A DNA stretch of 64,000 bases from Bacteroidia bacterium (GTDB lineage: Bacteria > Bacteroidota > Bacteroidia > UKL13-3): NCBI GenBank assembly GCA_014376805.1, contig JACMQU010000117.1:38144-102143 (forward strand), given 5' to 3'. The position numbers and the translations under genes were made by a program. The first letter of the stretch is position 1. The number at the start of each line of letters is the position of its first letter. This document shows positions 37,146 through 46,435 of this stretch, piece after piece. The notes below the pieces were generated by a model. It made no database searches and had not been told where the DNA came from. It worked only from the letters and a program-made list of their open reading frames with translations.

Positions 37146-39518
37146 TTAGAAATAGATTCTGTAAAAAGGCACCGGGAAAAATCCTATCTGATAATCTGTC
37201 TGTAATTTTTGTGTTTGTGGATTCCAGTTTTGTTGTAAGATATTTTGTGTATTAAATATGTTCTGAATATCCAGGGCAAATTCCTGTGTAAAATGTTTGC
37301 TGTTTTTTTTGAAACTAAATTTCAGGTCGGTTCTAAAAAAATCTTTTTGCCTGTTTTGATAAGCATGGTAAAAATCATACACAACTACCCCTGTTTGAGC
37401 AGAGGCATTAATATCAATTGGAATATATCTTCTGCCACCTGCGTAAGTAACTTTTAAATTTAAGGCAAGTGTATTGTTTTTTGTTCTCCCTACTTTCCAT
37501 TCTTTACCTGCGAGGGCATTAATTACAAAGTTACCATTAAAGGCGGTGTTTCGCCAATGTAAATCACTTGCCTGGTATTTGCTTTCATAAAAAGAGCCTG
37601 TAAATAAATAATAAAATCCTTTACTAAAAATTCTTTCTAATGTGATTTCTATACCATAGTTTTTACCTTTACCATTATTCACAAGACTATCTACAAATAC
37701 CGGTATAAAATCTGCTCCAAAATTTACTGTTGAAAAAAATGACGGATTTTGAGTAACCGGTAAATTATACAAATATTGATAATATGTTTCTGCTTTAATA
37801 CGTGTGGTTTCATTAATCATAATTTCGTATCCCAACACAAAATGCTGTGCCTGGCTCATCCCAACATTTTTATTGGTTTGTATAAATACATTATTAAATG
37901 TGTCGGCTAAAGTACGGGTAAAATAAGTTAACAACGGCTGAATTTGTCCGTGCTTGCCATATCCAGCACTCACAGACTGTTTGGTGCTCAATTGCCAACG
38001 CATTCCTGCTCTTGGATCAACAGACCAGGTATGATTTAGGAAAAGATAACTGGTATGTAATCCTGCATTAAATGTTACATCTTGTGCTATACGGTAATTG
38101 TAATTAATATAAGCCTGCGATAAAAAAGTTTCTTCCTTAAAATCAAGTCGCTTATACCATGCTTTCAAAGTGTTCAGCCATAAACTATCTATCATTACTC
38201 CATTTAAGCGGGTTGCGATCACACCTGTTTTTAGGGTATTTTTTGCGTTAAATTTTTTGTTGTAAAAAGTATGAACTGCTATTTTTCCACCTATGGTATT
38301 GCGGTTCAGAAAATAGAAAGCCTGATTGTTTTTATCTAAGGTATCAACAAGTGCCCGGTTGCCATCGCCAGAAACGGTAAGTACACTTTTAATATAAGCT
38401 TTTTTGCCAAGCTGAACCAAATGTCCTATTCCAAGTACGCCCATCTTGCTGTTAAATTGAACATCTTGAGGAAAGATGAGCTTGAGCCTTTCTTCAGATG
38501 TCTTTCTGCTATCGAGCAATTGTGTGGAGCTGATTCCTCCCATGCCAAATAAGGTAAAACTTCCTGCTTTTGTTTGGGGAAAATTAAATTTGAAAGAAAG
38601 ATCCTGATATTGTGGAATACCTGAGTTGCCAAATTTTATACCCAAAGCATTAAAAATACTAAGGGTTGAATACCGGTAACTGATGAGATAGGATGAGCCC
38701 TTTTTCCTACTCAAAGGCCCTTCAGCCAAGAGCTCAAGTCCGGCAAATCCTAACTGACTGATGAACTCTCTTTTTTCATTGTTACCATTACGCATTTTAA
38801 GATCAAAAATACCAGCATTTGCGTTTCCATATTCAGCAGGAAATGCACCTGTTAGAAAATCTGAGTTGGCCAGCAGGTTATTATTTAAAATACTTACAGG
38901 CCCTCCATTTGCGCCCTGGCTACTAAAGTGATTTGGATTGGGGATATCTGCACCTTCAAACCTCCATAATAAGCCAGTTGGCGAGTTGCCTCTGATGATA
39001 ATATCATTACGCTGGTCGTTACCCCCACCTGCTACACCTGCAAAGCTTGCAGCCATGCGGCTTGGGTCTCCAAAACCCCCTGCATATCTCTGCGTCTGAT
39101 CAATTGTAAATGAACGGCCACTCACCATTACCAGTTCATTATTAGCTGAAGATTTAATAACTTTTGCACTTACTACTATTTCTTTACTGCTAATAACTTT
39201 CTCAATCATTTCAATATTGAGAATTACCTCTTTAGCAGAGTTAACTATAATATCACTTAACAAACGATCTTCGTAACCGAGATAAGAAATTTTAACAATT
39301 TTACGACCTAACGATACCTTAATTATTCTGAATATGCCTTTCTCATCTGTAATTGTACCGGTAGGTTTAGTTTCATTAATAAGCTGTACAGTTGCTCCAT
39401 TAAGTGGTTGTTTAGAATCTTTATCTATAACAGTTCCCCGTATGGTTTGCGTAAAGTCTTGCGCAAAAAGAGTTGATCGGATAGCTATTACAAAAGAGAG
39501 AAATAAGATGGGTTTCAT
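37146..39518 (-). CDS. TonB-dependent outer-membrane receptor
   Basis: A 790-residue protein. After a signal peptide (~1-19, ...LFAQ), residues ~22-105 form a carboxypeptidase-regulatory-like beta-sandwich (RGTVIDKDSKQPLNGATVQL) common in this phylum, then a plug domain (~110-225, with GGNDQRNDIIIRGNSPTG and NAGIFDLKMRNG), and a 22-strand barrel ending in VPFYRIYF with the terminal aromatic residue needed for assembly. It should take up a ligand using TonB energy. The length is well below SusC proteins and no SusD gene is present. I start it at ATG 39518: an upstream TTG at 39539 overlaps the -7 box of its promoter. It is monocistronic. Confidence 0.92.
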   Translation of the reverse strand: MKPILFLSFVIAIRSTLFAQDFTQTIRGTVIDKDSKQPLNGATVQLINETKPTGTITDEKGIFRIIKVSLGRKIVKISYLGYEDRLLSDIIVNSAKEVILNIEMIEKVISSKEIVVSAKVIKSSANNELVMVSGRSFTIDQTQRYAGGFGDPSRMAASFAGVAGGGNDQRNDIIIRGNSPTGLLWRFEGADIPNPNHFSSQGANGGPVSILNNNLLANSDFLTGAFPAEYGNANAGIFDLKMRNGNNEKREFISQLGFAGLELLAEGPLSRKKGSSYLISYRYSTLSIFNALGIKFGNSGIPQYQDLSFKFNFPQTKAGSFTLFGMGGISSTQLLDSRKTSEERLKLIFPQDVQFNSKMGVLGIGHLVQLGKKAYIKSVLTVSGDGNRALVDTLDKNNQAFYFLNRNTIGGKIAVHTFYNKKFNAKNTLKTGVIATRLNGVMIDSLWLNTLKAWYKRLDFKEETFLSQAYINYNYRIAQDVTFNAGLHTSYLFLNHTWSVDPRAGMRWQLSTKQSVSAGYGKHGQIQPLLTYFTRTLADTFNNVFIQTNKNVGMSQAQHFVLGYEIMINETTRIKAETYYQYLYNLPVTQNPSFFSTVNFGADFIPVFVDSLVNNGKGKNYGIEITLERIFSKGFYYLFTGSFYESKYQASDLHWRNTAFNGNFVINALAGKEWKVGRTKNNTLALNLKVTYAGGRRYIPIDINASAQTGVVVYDFYHAYQNRQKDFFRTDLKFSFKKNSKHFTQEFALDIQNIFNTQNILQQNWNPQTQKLQTDYQIGFFPVPFYRIYF

Positions 39519-39536
39519 AATGCCTGTTTTATGCCG

Positions 39537-39567
39537 CAAAGATAGCTTTGTTATAGAGTTGGATCAA
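39537..39567 (-). promoter_or_regulatory. Promoter of the TonB-dependent receptor gene
   Basis: On the minus strand: TTG (complement 39565-39567), 20 bases, then TATCTTTG (complement 39537-39544), a perfect TAnnTTTG. The start would give a ~15-base leader before the ATG at 39518, and it shows that the upstream TTG codon (39539) is promoter DNA. Confidence 0.68.
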
Positions 39568-39885
39568 TAAAATTATGATAAATTTAACCTGATATTTTTA
39601 GGAATGAAACTAATAATTTTAAAGTATTTTTTAAATTGAATAACAATTCAACGCTGCCTGAAAGCATTAAGGAGGTGTTGTATTCTTTTTATGTGGAGTT
39701 TGGCGTGTATCATAAAATATAATCAAAAGTACAACAAGTATATATTATAGTTTAGCCGGTTTTATGGTTTTATTTGATGTGTTAATCAGAACAATTAATA
39801 TAGGTTTTATTAGATATTTCTAACAAATATTTTTGAAATCCGGTTTACAGATACTACGCTAATAAATGGCATTTCCATATTATAT
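39568..39885. other. 318-bp intergenic region
   Basis: Lies between the receptor promoter and the NifU-domain gene. The only coding-like signal is a short plus-strand frame at 39636-39722 (29 codons from a TTG; LPESIKEVLYSFYVEFGVYHKI), with no ribosome-binding site near that TTG; it could be a fragment of a lost gene. Otherwise it is AT-rich DNA without hairpins. Confidence 0.45.
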
Positions 39886-40125
39886 TTATTCCGAAACAGC
39901 AGTAACTTTTAGAATTTGAGGCAATGCATTTCTGATCCCATTTTCTATCCCCGCCTTCATGGTCATGCTGCTCATACTGCAACTACTGCAATTGCCTAAC
40001 AGGCGAAGTTTTAATTCCATGTCATCTGTTAATTCTACCATTTCCACATCACCGCCATCGGCTTGTAAGAAAGGTCGCATACCATTCAGGGCAATTTCAA
40101 TTTTAGCTACTAACTCTTCCTTCAT
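39886..40125 (-). CDS. NifU C-terminal-domain Fe-S scaffold protein
   Basis: A 79-residue single-domain protein matching the NifU C-terminal (Nfu) domain: FLQADGGDVEMVELTDD, then the cluster-binding C46-S-S-C49 in LGNCSSCSMSS. It would carry or transfer 4Fe-4S clusters. It is 28 bp downstream of the Mrp ATPase gene on the same strand, and the pair presumably forms an Fe-S delivery operon. The size is that of stand-alone Nfu-domain proteins. Confidence 0.92.
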   Translation of the reverse strand: MKEELVAKIEIALNGMRPFLQADGGDVEMVELTDDMELKLRLLGNCSSCSMSSMTMKAGIENGIRNALPQILKVTAVSE

Positions 40126-40153
40126 CAGGGCAATAATAAGATAATTATGCTGC

Positions 40154-41236
40154 TTAATTACTAACAGCTATATTTTGGGCATTGAGTACCGCTATCTGTT
40201 GTGCTACTTTTTCAGCAATTATAAAAAAGGCTTTCTGTACTTCTCCATTTTCCTCAAGTACTGCAGGCTGACCATAATCACCGCCTTCACGAATATTCAT
40301 GTAAAGCGGAATTTCGCCGAGTAAAGGTACTTGAAGCTTTTCACTCATACCATGTCCACCACCACTGCCAAAAATATAATACTTGTTATGGGGAAGTTCG
40401 GCAGGTGTAAAATACGCCATGTTTTCTACAATGCCAAGTATAGGCACTTTAACAGGTGTCATAGAAAACATGGAAGCTGCTTTGTAGGCATCGGCTAATG
40501 CAATTGCCTGGGGTGTTGTTACTATTACAACGCCTGTTAAAGGAACAACCTGTAACATCGTTAAATGGATATCACCTGTGCCTGGAGGCAAATCAATAAT
40601 AAGGTAATCCAGTTCACCCCAATCCGTATCATTGATGAATTGCCGCAACGCAGAAGATACCATGGGTCCACGCCAGACAACTGCCTGTTCGGGTTTAATT
40701 AAAAAGCCGATGGAGAGCAATTTGATCCCAAACTTCTCAATAGGAATCATGAGTGCTTTGCCATCCACCTCACGCATTTGTGGCTGACTTTCAGTTTCAC
40801 CAAACATTATGGGAATAGATGGGCCGTAAATATCTGCATCCAGCAATCCCACCTTGGCACCTTTAAGTGCAAGGGCAACTGCCAGGTTACTGGAAACAGT
40901 TGATTTACCTACTCCCCCTTTCCCGCTTGCTACTGCAATAATGTTTTTTACGCCAGGTAATGTTAATTTATCAGTTCGGTTACTTGTTACATTAGAGGTC
41001 ATTTCTATTTTTACAAGCAGGTCTTTATCAATAAGGTTATGGATGGCATCTAAACAATCTTTTTCTATTTTTTCTTTTAAGGGACAGGCAGGCGTAGTAA
41101 GCACTACTTTAAACCTAACTTCGTTGCCTGAGATCTCTATATCCTTTATCATTTTAAGGTAAACCAGGTCTTTTTTCAGATCTGGTTCTTCAACTGTAGA
41201 GAGGGCTTTAAGGATATCTTCTTTAGTAAAGTTCAT
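40154..41236 (-). CDS. mrp: Mrp/ApbC-type P-loop ATPase for Fe-S cluster transfer
   Basis: A 360-residue protein with an N-terminal DUF59/MIP18-like domain (~1-85) and a deviant Walker A P-loop ATPase domain: G105-K-G-G-V-G-K-S112, LLDADIYGPSIP, and the IDLPPGTGDIHLT block. Mrp/NBP35 proteins carry Fe-S clusters to target apoproteins. The usual C-terminal CxxC cluster site after ENMxYF is absent: the stretch reads ENMAYFTPAELPHNKYY with no cysteine. Cluster transfer may therefore rely on the neighbour NifU-domain protein. A TATATTTG box (complement 41242-41249) ends only five bases before the ATG, so transcripts could be nearly leaderless. Confidence 0.93.
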   Translation of the reverse strand: MNFTKEDILKALSTVEEPDLKKDLVYLKMIKDIEISGNEVRFKVVLTTPACPLKEKIEKDCLDAIHNLIDKDLLVKIEMTSNVTSNRTDKLTLPGVKNIIAVASGKGGVGKSTVSSNLAVALALKGAKVGLLDADIYGPSIPIMFGETESQPQMREVDGKALMIPIEKFGIKLLSIGFLIKPEQAVVWRGPMVSSALRQFINDTDWGELDYLIIDLPPGTGDIHLTMLQVVPLTGVVIVTTPQAIALADAYKAASMFSMTPVKVPILGIVENMAYFTPAELPHNKYYIFGSGGGHGMSEKLQVPLLGEIPLYMNIREGGDYGQPAVLEENGEVQKAFFIIAEKVAQQIAVLNAQNIAVSN

Positions 41237-41417
41237 AAACGCAAATATACCGCTCCTGAATAGATTTTCTGACAGGAATGTTAACCGGAATCTTTACTTG
41301 CTGAATAGATGTGCATTCATTAGTTTTATTATTATCGGTTATCATTAAATTTTTTCTGCAATTAAACTTCCTCATGAAGGAAACTTATAGCCATTATTTT
41401 CAAAAAAAATAAACATG

Positions 41418-42599
41418 CTATAAATACCTTAACCACCAATGTGTATGTTTATATTTATAATGGTTATACCACTTACATAATGGATATAATGCAATTACCA
41501 CACTAAGCCAGATTACATACACCAGTAACAGGTTAAAGCCCAACTCTGCAGGTCTGAATAGAAATGGTGAGTTAGCAGTTTGAATGAATTGATTGCTGTA
41601 ACCTGTTGAATAAAATACTACCACCGTTATTATATGGATCAGATAAATATGCAATATATAATAAAAAAATGCCACCCTTCCGAAAACAGCAATCCAGTGA
41701 GCTACTTTACTTTTTATGTTTTCAAAAACGGATAATAAAATCATTGCCGGCCCAAGTGTAAGCAAGATGTATAATAAAGAAGGTGGATATTTAGAGACAT
41801 TGATAAAAGACAGGAAAGTACCTAATGCATCTTTTTGAACCGACCATTCAGCAGGATCTCCATATTTATTAATGATACGCAAAATTGTGAATAGAATTAA
41901 TAAATTGATACCGGTGTACAGTAAAACTTTTTTTCTTTTACCCGGATATTGAGCGGGTTCAAATAATTTACCAAAACCATAACCACATAGCATAATACCT
42001 GTCCACGGTAAAAAGCCATAAATGATGAGCAGGCTATGCGTATCGCTGATGGGATAAAATGCGCCACCTCCTCCATGAATTAAATCCTGCCACAAACCCA
42101 TGTTGCCGTTAGTTTTTGTCTGCAAGCCATCTAATAGATTATGTAATAGAACAATCATAATTCCTGAAACAAAAATAAGTGTATATGGCAAATGCACCAT
42201 TAAACCAAGTATAAACATACTGATTCCAATTGCCCAGATAACCTGTAAAACAAAGATGCTGTAATGAAGATTAAAAGTCCAGCCTAAACCTACAACTGTT
42301 AATTCAATAATTATTAGCCAGAGGCCGCGTTTAATAAGAAACAGACTCAGTTCTTTTTTGCTTTTTTTTAAGCCTGATAAATAAGCTGAGATGCCTGCAA
42401 GAAATATAAATATAGGGGCACAAAAATGGGTGATCCAGCGGGTAAAGAAAAGGAGGGGTGTGGTGGTTATTAAATCAAGCGGATCATGCAGGAATGCATC
42501 GTTGTGTAAAAAATCACGTACATGATCAAGTGCCATCAGAATCATAACGATTCCTCGCAGTAAATCTATAGAGAAGAGTCGGTTATTGGTTTGTGCCAT
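41418..42599 (-). CDS. Membrane acyltransferase-like protein (DUF1624 / heparan-alpha-glucosaminide N-acetyltransferase family)
   Basis: A 393-residue integral membrane protein with about ten transmembrane segments, of the DUF1624/DUF5009-like family related to lysosomal heparan-alpha-glucosaminide N-acetyltransferase. Diagnostic parts are the first segment FSIDLLRGIVMILMALDHVRDF and the WITHFCAPIFIFLAGISAYL stretch, with the conserved His in DHVRDF. These proteins are thought to move acetyl groups to sugars across the membrane; the bacterial substrate is not known. It is monocistronic, with a clear promoter at 42622-42653. Confidence 0.82.
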   Translation of the reverse strand: MAQTNNRLFSIDLLRGIVMILMALDHVRDFLHNDAFLHDPLDLITTTPLLFFTRWITHFCAPIFIFLAGISAYLSGLKKSKKELSLFLIKRGLWLIIIELTVVGLGWTFNLHYSIFVLQVIWAIGISMFILGLMVHLPYTLIFVSGIMIVLLHNLLDGLQTKTNGNMGLWQDLIHGGGGAFYPISDTHSLLIIYGFLPWTGIMLCGYGFGKLFEPAQYPGKRKKVLLYTGINLLILFTILRIINKYGDPAEWSVQKDALGTFLSFINVSKYPPSLLYILLTLGPAMILLSVFENIKSKVAHWIAVFGRVAFFYYILHIYLIHIITVVVFYSTGYSNQFIQTANSPFLFRPAELGFNLLLVYVIWLSVVIALYPLCKWYNHYKYKHTHWWLRYL

Positions 42600-42621
42600 T
42601 ATTTATAAAATAAGCTTAGTT

Positions 42622-42653
42622 CAAACTTATTTAAACAGATGGTAATTTGCAAA
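42622..42653 (-). promoter_or_regulatory. Promoter of the membrane acyltransferase gene
   Basis: On the minus strand: TTTG (complement 42650-42653), 20 bases to the -7 TAAGTTTG (complement 42622-42629), a perfect TAnnTTTG. The ATG is at 42599, giving a leader of about 19 bases. Confidence 0.68.
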
Positions 42654-42733
42654 TCACAAAATTAACGGAGGAAACTAAAATGGGTTTTTTTAGAAAAGAA
42701 TTAAAATCGGGAGCCTAAGCAAATACTTTTTAT

Positions 42734-43228
42734 TTAGTCTTGTTCCACCAATCCTGCAACTATATCTTCAGGGCTTCTGCCCAGATTGTCAATAGCCAGT
42801 CTGGCATCTTCTGCGAGCTCCCCTTTAGGATATTTTTTTAAAAAACTTACATAATACGCTCTGGCGTGCAAAGTATCATTTAGGTTGTTTTCATAAGTAT
42901 AAGCTTCAAGAAATAAGGCATCTTCTGTAAAGGGTGATTTTGAATACTTCTCACCAATGGTGCCTAAAAGAATAACTGCTTCTGAAGGTTGCTGTAAAAC
43001 AATACATCGCTGGGCCGCCCTAAACATAAACTCCGGTGTATGTTCATCATCGGGATAGTTTTTAGTAAAATCAAGGTAAGCCGTTTTCAATTGACTCATT
43101 AGTTGATTACTGAAAGCACTATCGTTACTCTCTAAAGATTTAATATGTGCCAGTGCTTTCTCTTTTGGTGACTGACAGGCAGCGATAGCTACGAGTATAA
43201 AAAAAATAAATTTTATTTTGGGTTGCAT
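42734..43228 (-). CDS. TPR lipoprotein (YfiO/BamD-like)
   Basis: A 164-residue lipoprotein (signal and lipobox ...VAIAAC-Q, Cys18). The mature part is built from tetratricopeptide-like repeats: TKNYPDDEHTPEFMFRAAQRC, GEKYSKSPFTEDALFLEAYTYE and LKKYPKGELAEDARLAIDNLG, in the way BamD/YfiO and YbgF repeats read. It is shorter than BamD, so it may be a small relative rather than the BAM component itself. It starts 7 bp after the CoA-binding gene stop on the same strand and is probably co-transcribed with it. Confidence 0.8.
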   Translation of the reverse strand: MQPKIKFIFFILVAIAACQSPKEKALAHIKSLESNDSAFSNQLMSQLKTAYLDFTKNYPDDEHTPEFMFRAAQRCIVLQQPSEAVILLGTIGEKYSKSPFTEDALFLEAYTYENNLNDTLHARAYYVSFLKKYPKGELAEDARLAIDNLGRSPEDIVAGLVEQD

Positions 43229-43235
43229 GGATTAT

Positions 43236-43595
43236 TTAATATTGATGCGTTCGTAAAAGAACCAGTGTGCAGGCTTCTATAGCTTGGATGCCGTTTTGTT
43301 CTAACCGGTTTTTAAATGCAGGGTTTTCGGTTCCGGGATTAAAGACAACTCTTTTTGGATGTAAATCAAGAATGGCCTGTTCATATTGTTTTTGTAAAAC
43401 AGGGTTTACATATAAGGTTACTGTATCAAATTCCTCCTCTGATGGGAAAGTCTTTAAAATTTCCTTACCATTAATCTCTCCTTTTTTTATACCAAAAGGA
43501 ACAACAGCATGTCCAAAACCTGAGAGCATTTCTGTAGCCATATAAGCGTATCTGTCAGGATTAGGTGAGGCTCCAATAACTAAAGTTTTTTTCAT
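43236..43595 (-). CDS. CoA-binding-domain protein
   Basis: A 119-residue single-domain protein with a Rossmann-like CoA-binding fold (YccU-like): KKTLVIGASPNPDRYAYMATEML at the N-terminus, the LYVNPVLQKQYEQAILDLHPKRVVFNPG centre and EACTLVLL at the end. The family binds CoA without having a settled enzyme activity. The gene reads directly into the TPR lipoprotein gene with a 7-bp gap. There is no signal peptide. Confidence 0.85.
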   Translation of the reverse strand: MKKTLVIGASPNPDRYAYMATEMLSGFGHAVVPFGIKKGEINGKEILKTFPSEEEFDTVTLYVNPVLQKQYEQAILDLHPKRVVFNPGTENPAFKNRLEQNGIQAIEACTLVLLRTHQY

Positions 43596-43818
43596 TTGTT
43601 TTACAAATTAACATGTTAATGCAGAGAATTGAAAGACATTATTAAACTTTTTATCCGATAAAATTTTTGCTTGTATTTTTGTTTGTACGCTAACTTGCCT
43701 TTTTAACGCACAAGAAATAAAATAAACTATAGTTTATTTTACATTCAGTATTATTTTCGCTGGTTCAAAATATAAGAAAGACAACTATCTGCTGTCTTTT
43801 AAATAGTTCAGACATAAT

Positions 43819-46272
43819 ATGAAGATTAGCTATAACTGGATCAAAGATTTTATTGAAACAAATAAAAGTGCTGTTGAAGTGGGAGACCTGCTTACAGGCT
43901 GTGGACTTGAAGTAGAAAATATTTTCACCTTTCACAGTATTCCCGGAGGATTAGAGGGCATTATTGTTGGCCACGTATTATCTGCAGAAAAGCATCCCAA
44001 TGCCGATAAATTAAGCATTTGTAGAGTTGACCTGGGTAATGAAAATATAAAACAGATTGTGTGCGGTGCGCCTAATGTTGCTGCAAATCAAAAAGTGCTG
44101 GTAGCAATGGTTGGTTCAACCGTACACCCTACTAATGGCGAACCCTTTACTATTAATAAAGCAAAAATCAGGGGAGAGGTAAGTGAAGGGATGATTTGTG
44201 CTGAGGATGAACTTAGCTTAGGGGTAAGTCATGCGGGTATTTTAGTTTTGCCTGAACACTATGAAGCAGGTAAAGCAGCTAAAGAATATTTTGAGATTTA
44301 TAGTGATCAGGTTTTTGAAATAGGGCTCACGGCTAACCGCGGCGATGCTGCCAGCCACTTAGGGGTAGCAAGAGATTTAAGAGCATTGGGTTTACAAATG
44401 AAAGCGTTTGCTTCTACTCCCGCAAGGACAAGTAAAGCACATGTTCTTATGCAACATTCGCTTGATCCTATCAATCATTCTTTAATTAAAGTAACAATTC
44501 AGGATACCGATGGGTGTAAGCGCTATTCTGGACTTAACATACATGGAATTACGGTAAAACCTTCTCCGTTCTGGTTGCAAAATCGATTAAAGTCAATTGG
44601 ACTTTCACCCATAAATAATATTGTAGATGCTACTAATTTTATACTTCATGCATTGGGTCAGCCCTTACATGCATTTGATGCAGACAAGATAGCCGGTGGC
44701 CATATAATTGTTAAAAAAGCAAAAGCCGGATCAACTTTTATCACATTAGATAAGGTTGAACGCAAATTAACAGGAATGGAATGCATGATTTATGATGTTG
44801 AAAAGCCGTTGGCCCTTGCAGGTGTATTTGGAGGTTTAGATTCTGGAATTAATGAGCAAACAAAAAATATTTTTATTGAAAGTGCTTATTTTAATCCCGG
44901 CAGTATCCGCAAAGCAGCTAAATTACATGTGTTAAACACAGATGCCAGTTTCAGATTTGAACGGGGCACGGATCCAAATATGACTTTGAATGCACTTCAT
45001 CAAGCTGCTTCCCTGATTATGGAAATTGCTGGTGGAAACATTGTATCTGAAATAATAGATATATATCCTGAGCCCATTGCAGATAGAACAATCATTTTCA
45101 GTCCGCATAAATCCAACGAACTTATTGGCAAAGAAATTTCAGATGAAGTGATGCAAAGAATTTTAACTTCTCTGGAGATTGAGACCACACAAAAAGATGC
45201 ATCACAATGGCATTTATCCGTTCCACCTTACCGGGTTGATGTGGAAAGGCCTATTGATATCACCGAAGAAATTTTACGCATCTATGGACTTAATAACATA
45301 GAAATGGATGAACATATTAATTCAGCCATGAGCTATAGCGAAGATGTGTTTGGATTGAAACTGATAAACAGGCTGGCTGATTATTTAAGTGCGAATGGCT
45401 TTTTTGAAATAGCTACAAATTCGCTTACTACGCCGGCTTATTACCCTGCAGAACAACTTAACAATGCCGTAAAATTGCTGAACCCGTTAAGTAACGATTT
45501 AGCGGTTATGCGGATGGATATGTTATACAGCCTGCTTGAGTCGGTTCAATACAATAACAACCGTAAAAACAATGATTTGCGTTTTTACGAATTTGGCAAA
45601 ACCTATGAGCTTAATGGCAAAGAGCAATTATTAAACAGTTACCATGAGCAAAAACACCTGGCCATTGCACTACTTGGCCGAAAAGCACCTGAGAGTTGGA
45701 ATATTACGCGGCAGGAATATAATTATTTTGGAATTAAAAATATATTGGAGCAGGTTTTAAAGCAATGCGGATTTACTGCCATCAATTACACTTTTGAAAC
45801 TGATGAAAGATATGAATACGCTACTCAGCTTATTGTTAAGAAAAAAGTGATCGGTGTATTCGGGCAGATTAAAAAAACTGTTGCGGCTCAGTTTGATATT
45901 GATAAACCTTTGTGGTACGCCGACCTTAGTGTAGGTGCATTAACGGAATTGGCAAAAGAAGTGAAATTTAAACTAAAGTTGGTTCCTGTTTTCCCTTCAG
46001 TACGCAGAGATCTTGCGCTGTTACTTAGTAAAGAAATCACCTATCAGCAATTAGAAAAAATTGCAGTAAAGTCTGAACCCAGGCTTATCAAACAGATAAA
46101 TGCATTTGATGTTTACGATGGCGATAAAATTGAGGAAGGTAAAAAATCGTATGCCTTGAGTTTTCTTTTGCAGGATGATACCAAAACACTTACTGATGAA
46201 GAAATTGATGGCGTTATGAGAAAACTGATCAGTAATTTTGAAAAAGAAGCGGGTGCTATGCTGCGTGGATAA
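43819..46272 (+). CDS. pheT: Phenylalanyl-tRNA synthetase beta subunit
   Basis: An 817-residue beta subunit of the (alpha-beta)2 enzyme charging tRNA-Phe. Domains in order: the tRNA-binding OB domain (residues ~40-150, VGHVLSAEKHPNADKLSICRVDLG), B3/B4 (~210-390) with the editing site, B5 (~410-480), the core catalytic-like domain (~490-690), and the FDX-ACB domain (~715-817, FPSVRRDLALLL and YALSFLLQDDTKTLTDEEI) that binds the anticodon. Its partner pheS is not in the window. It is followed on the same strand by the ZapA/RNase Y genes with a 163-bp gap, so it may be transcribed together with them. Confidence 0.96.
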   Translation: MKISYNWIKDFIETNKSAVEVGDLLTGCGLEVENIFTFHSIPGGLEGIIVGHVLSAEKHPNADKLSICRVDLGNENIKQIVCGAPNVAANQKVLVAMVGSTVHPTNGEPFTINKAKIRGEVSEGMICAEDELSLGVSHAGILVLPEHYEAGKAAKEYFEIYSDQVFEIGLTANRGDAASHLGVARDLRALGLQMKAFASTPARTSKAHVLMQHSLDPINHSLIKVTIQDTDGCKRYSGLNIHGITVKPSPFWLQNRLKSIGLSPINNIVDATNFILHALGQPLHAFDADKIAGGHIIVKKAKAGSTFITLDKVERKLTGMECMIYDVEKPLALAGVFGGLDSGINEQTKNIFIESAYFNPGSIRKAAKLHVLNTDASFRFERGTDPNMTLNALHQAASLIMEIAGGNIVSEIIDIYPEPIADRTIIFSPHKSNELIGKEISDEVMQRILTSLEIETTQKDASQWHLSVPPYRVDVERPIDITEEILRIYGLNNIEMDEHINSAMSYSEDVFGLKLINRLADYLSANGFFEIATNSLTTPAYYPAEQLNNAVKLLNPLSNDLAVMRMDMLYSLLESVQYNNNRKNNDLRFYEFGKTYELNGKEQLLNSYHEQKHLAIALLGRKAPESWNITRQEYNYFGIKNILEQVLKQCGFTAINYTFETDERYEYATQLIVKKKVIGVFGQIKKTVAAQFDIDKPLWYADLSVGALTELAKEVKFKLKLVPVFPSVRRDLALLLSKEITYQQLEKIAVKSEPRLIKQINAFDVYDGDKIEEGKKSYALSFLLQDDTKTLTDEEIDGVMRKLISNFEKEAGAMLRG

Positions 46273-46288
46273 GGGATTTTTTAATGCC

Positions 46289-46328
46289 TGTTGTTAAATA
46301 AATAATTTAGGTTTTTGGTTTAACAACA
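46289..46328 (+). repeat. 10-bp inverted repeat in the zapA-operon leader
   Basis: Arms TGTTGTTAAA (46289-46298) and TTTAACAACA (46319-46328) pair perfectly around a 20-base loop. A third element, TAACAAC at 46411-46417, could pair with the same 5' arm instead, giving two mutually exclusive folds. A second weak hairpin (AGCAG at 46354-46358 with CTGCT at 46395-46399) lies between them. No T-run follows, so it is not an ordinary terminator. Confidence 0.5.
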
Positions 46329-46435
46329 AAATAGAAAATAAACCGAAGGAGCAAGCAGTAGCAAAAGGATTACCCGAACAGATTAATGTTTACGCTGCTA
46401 TGTGCGGCTATAACAACCTTTATTTGTAATACAGA

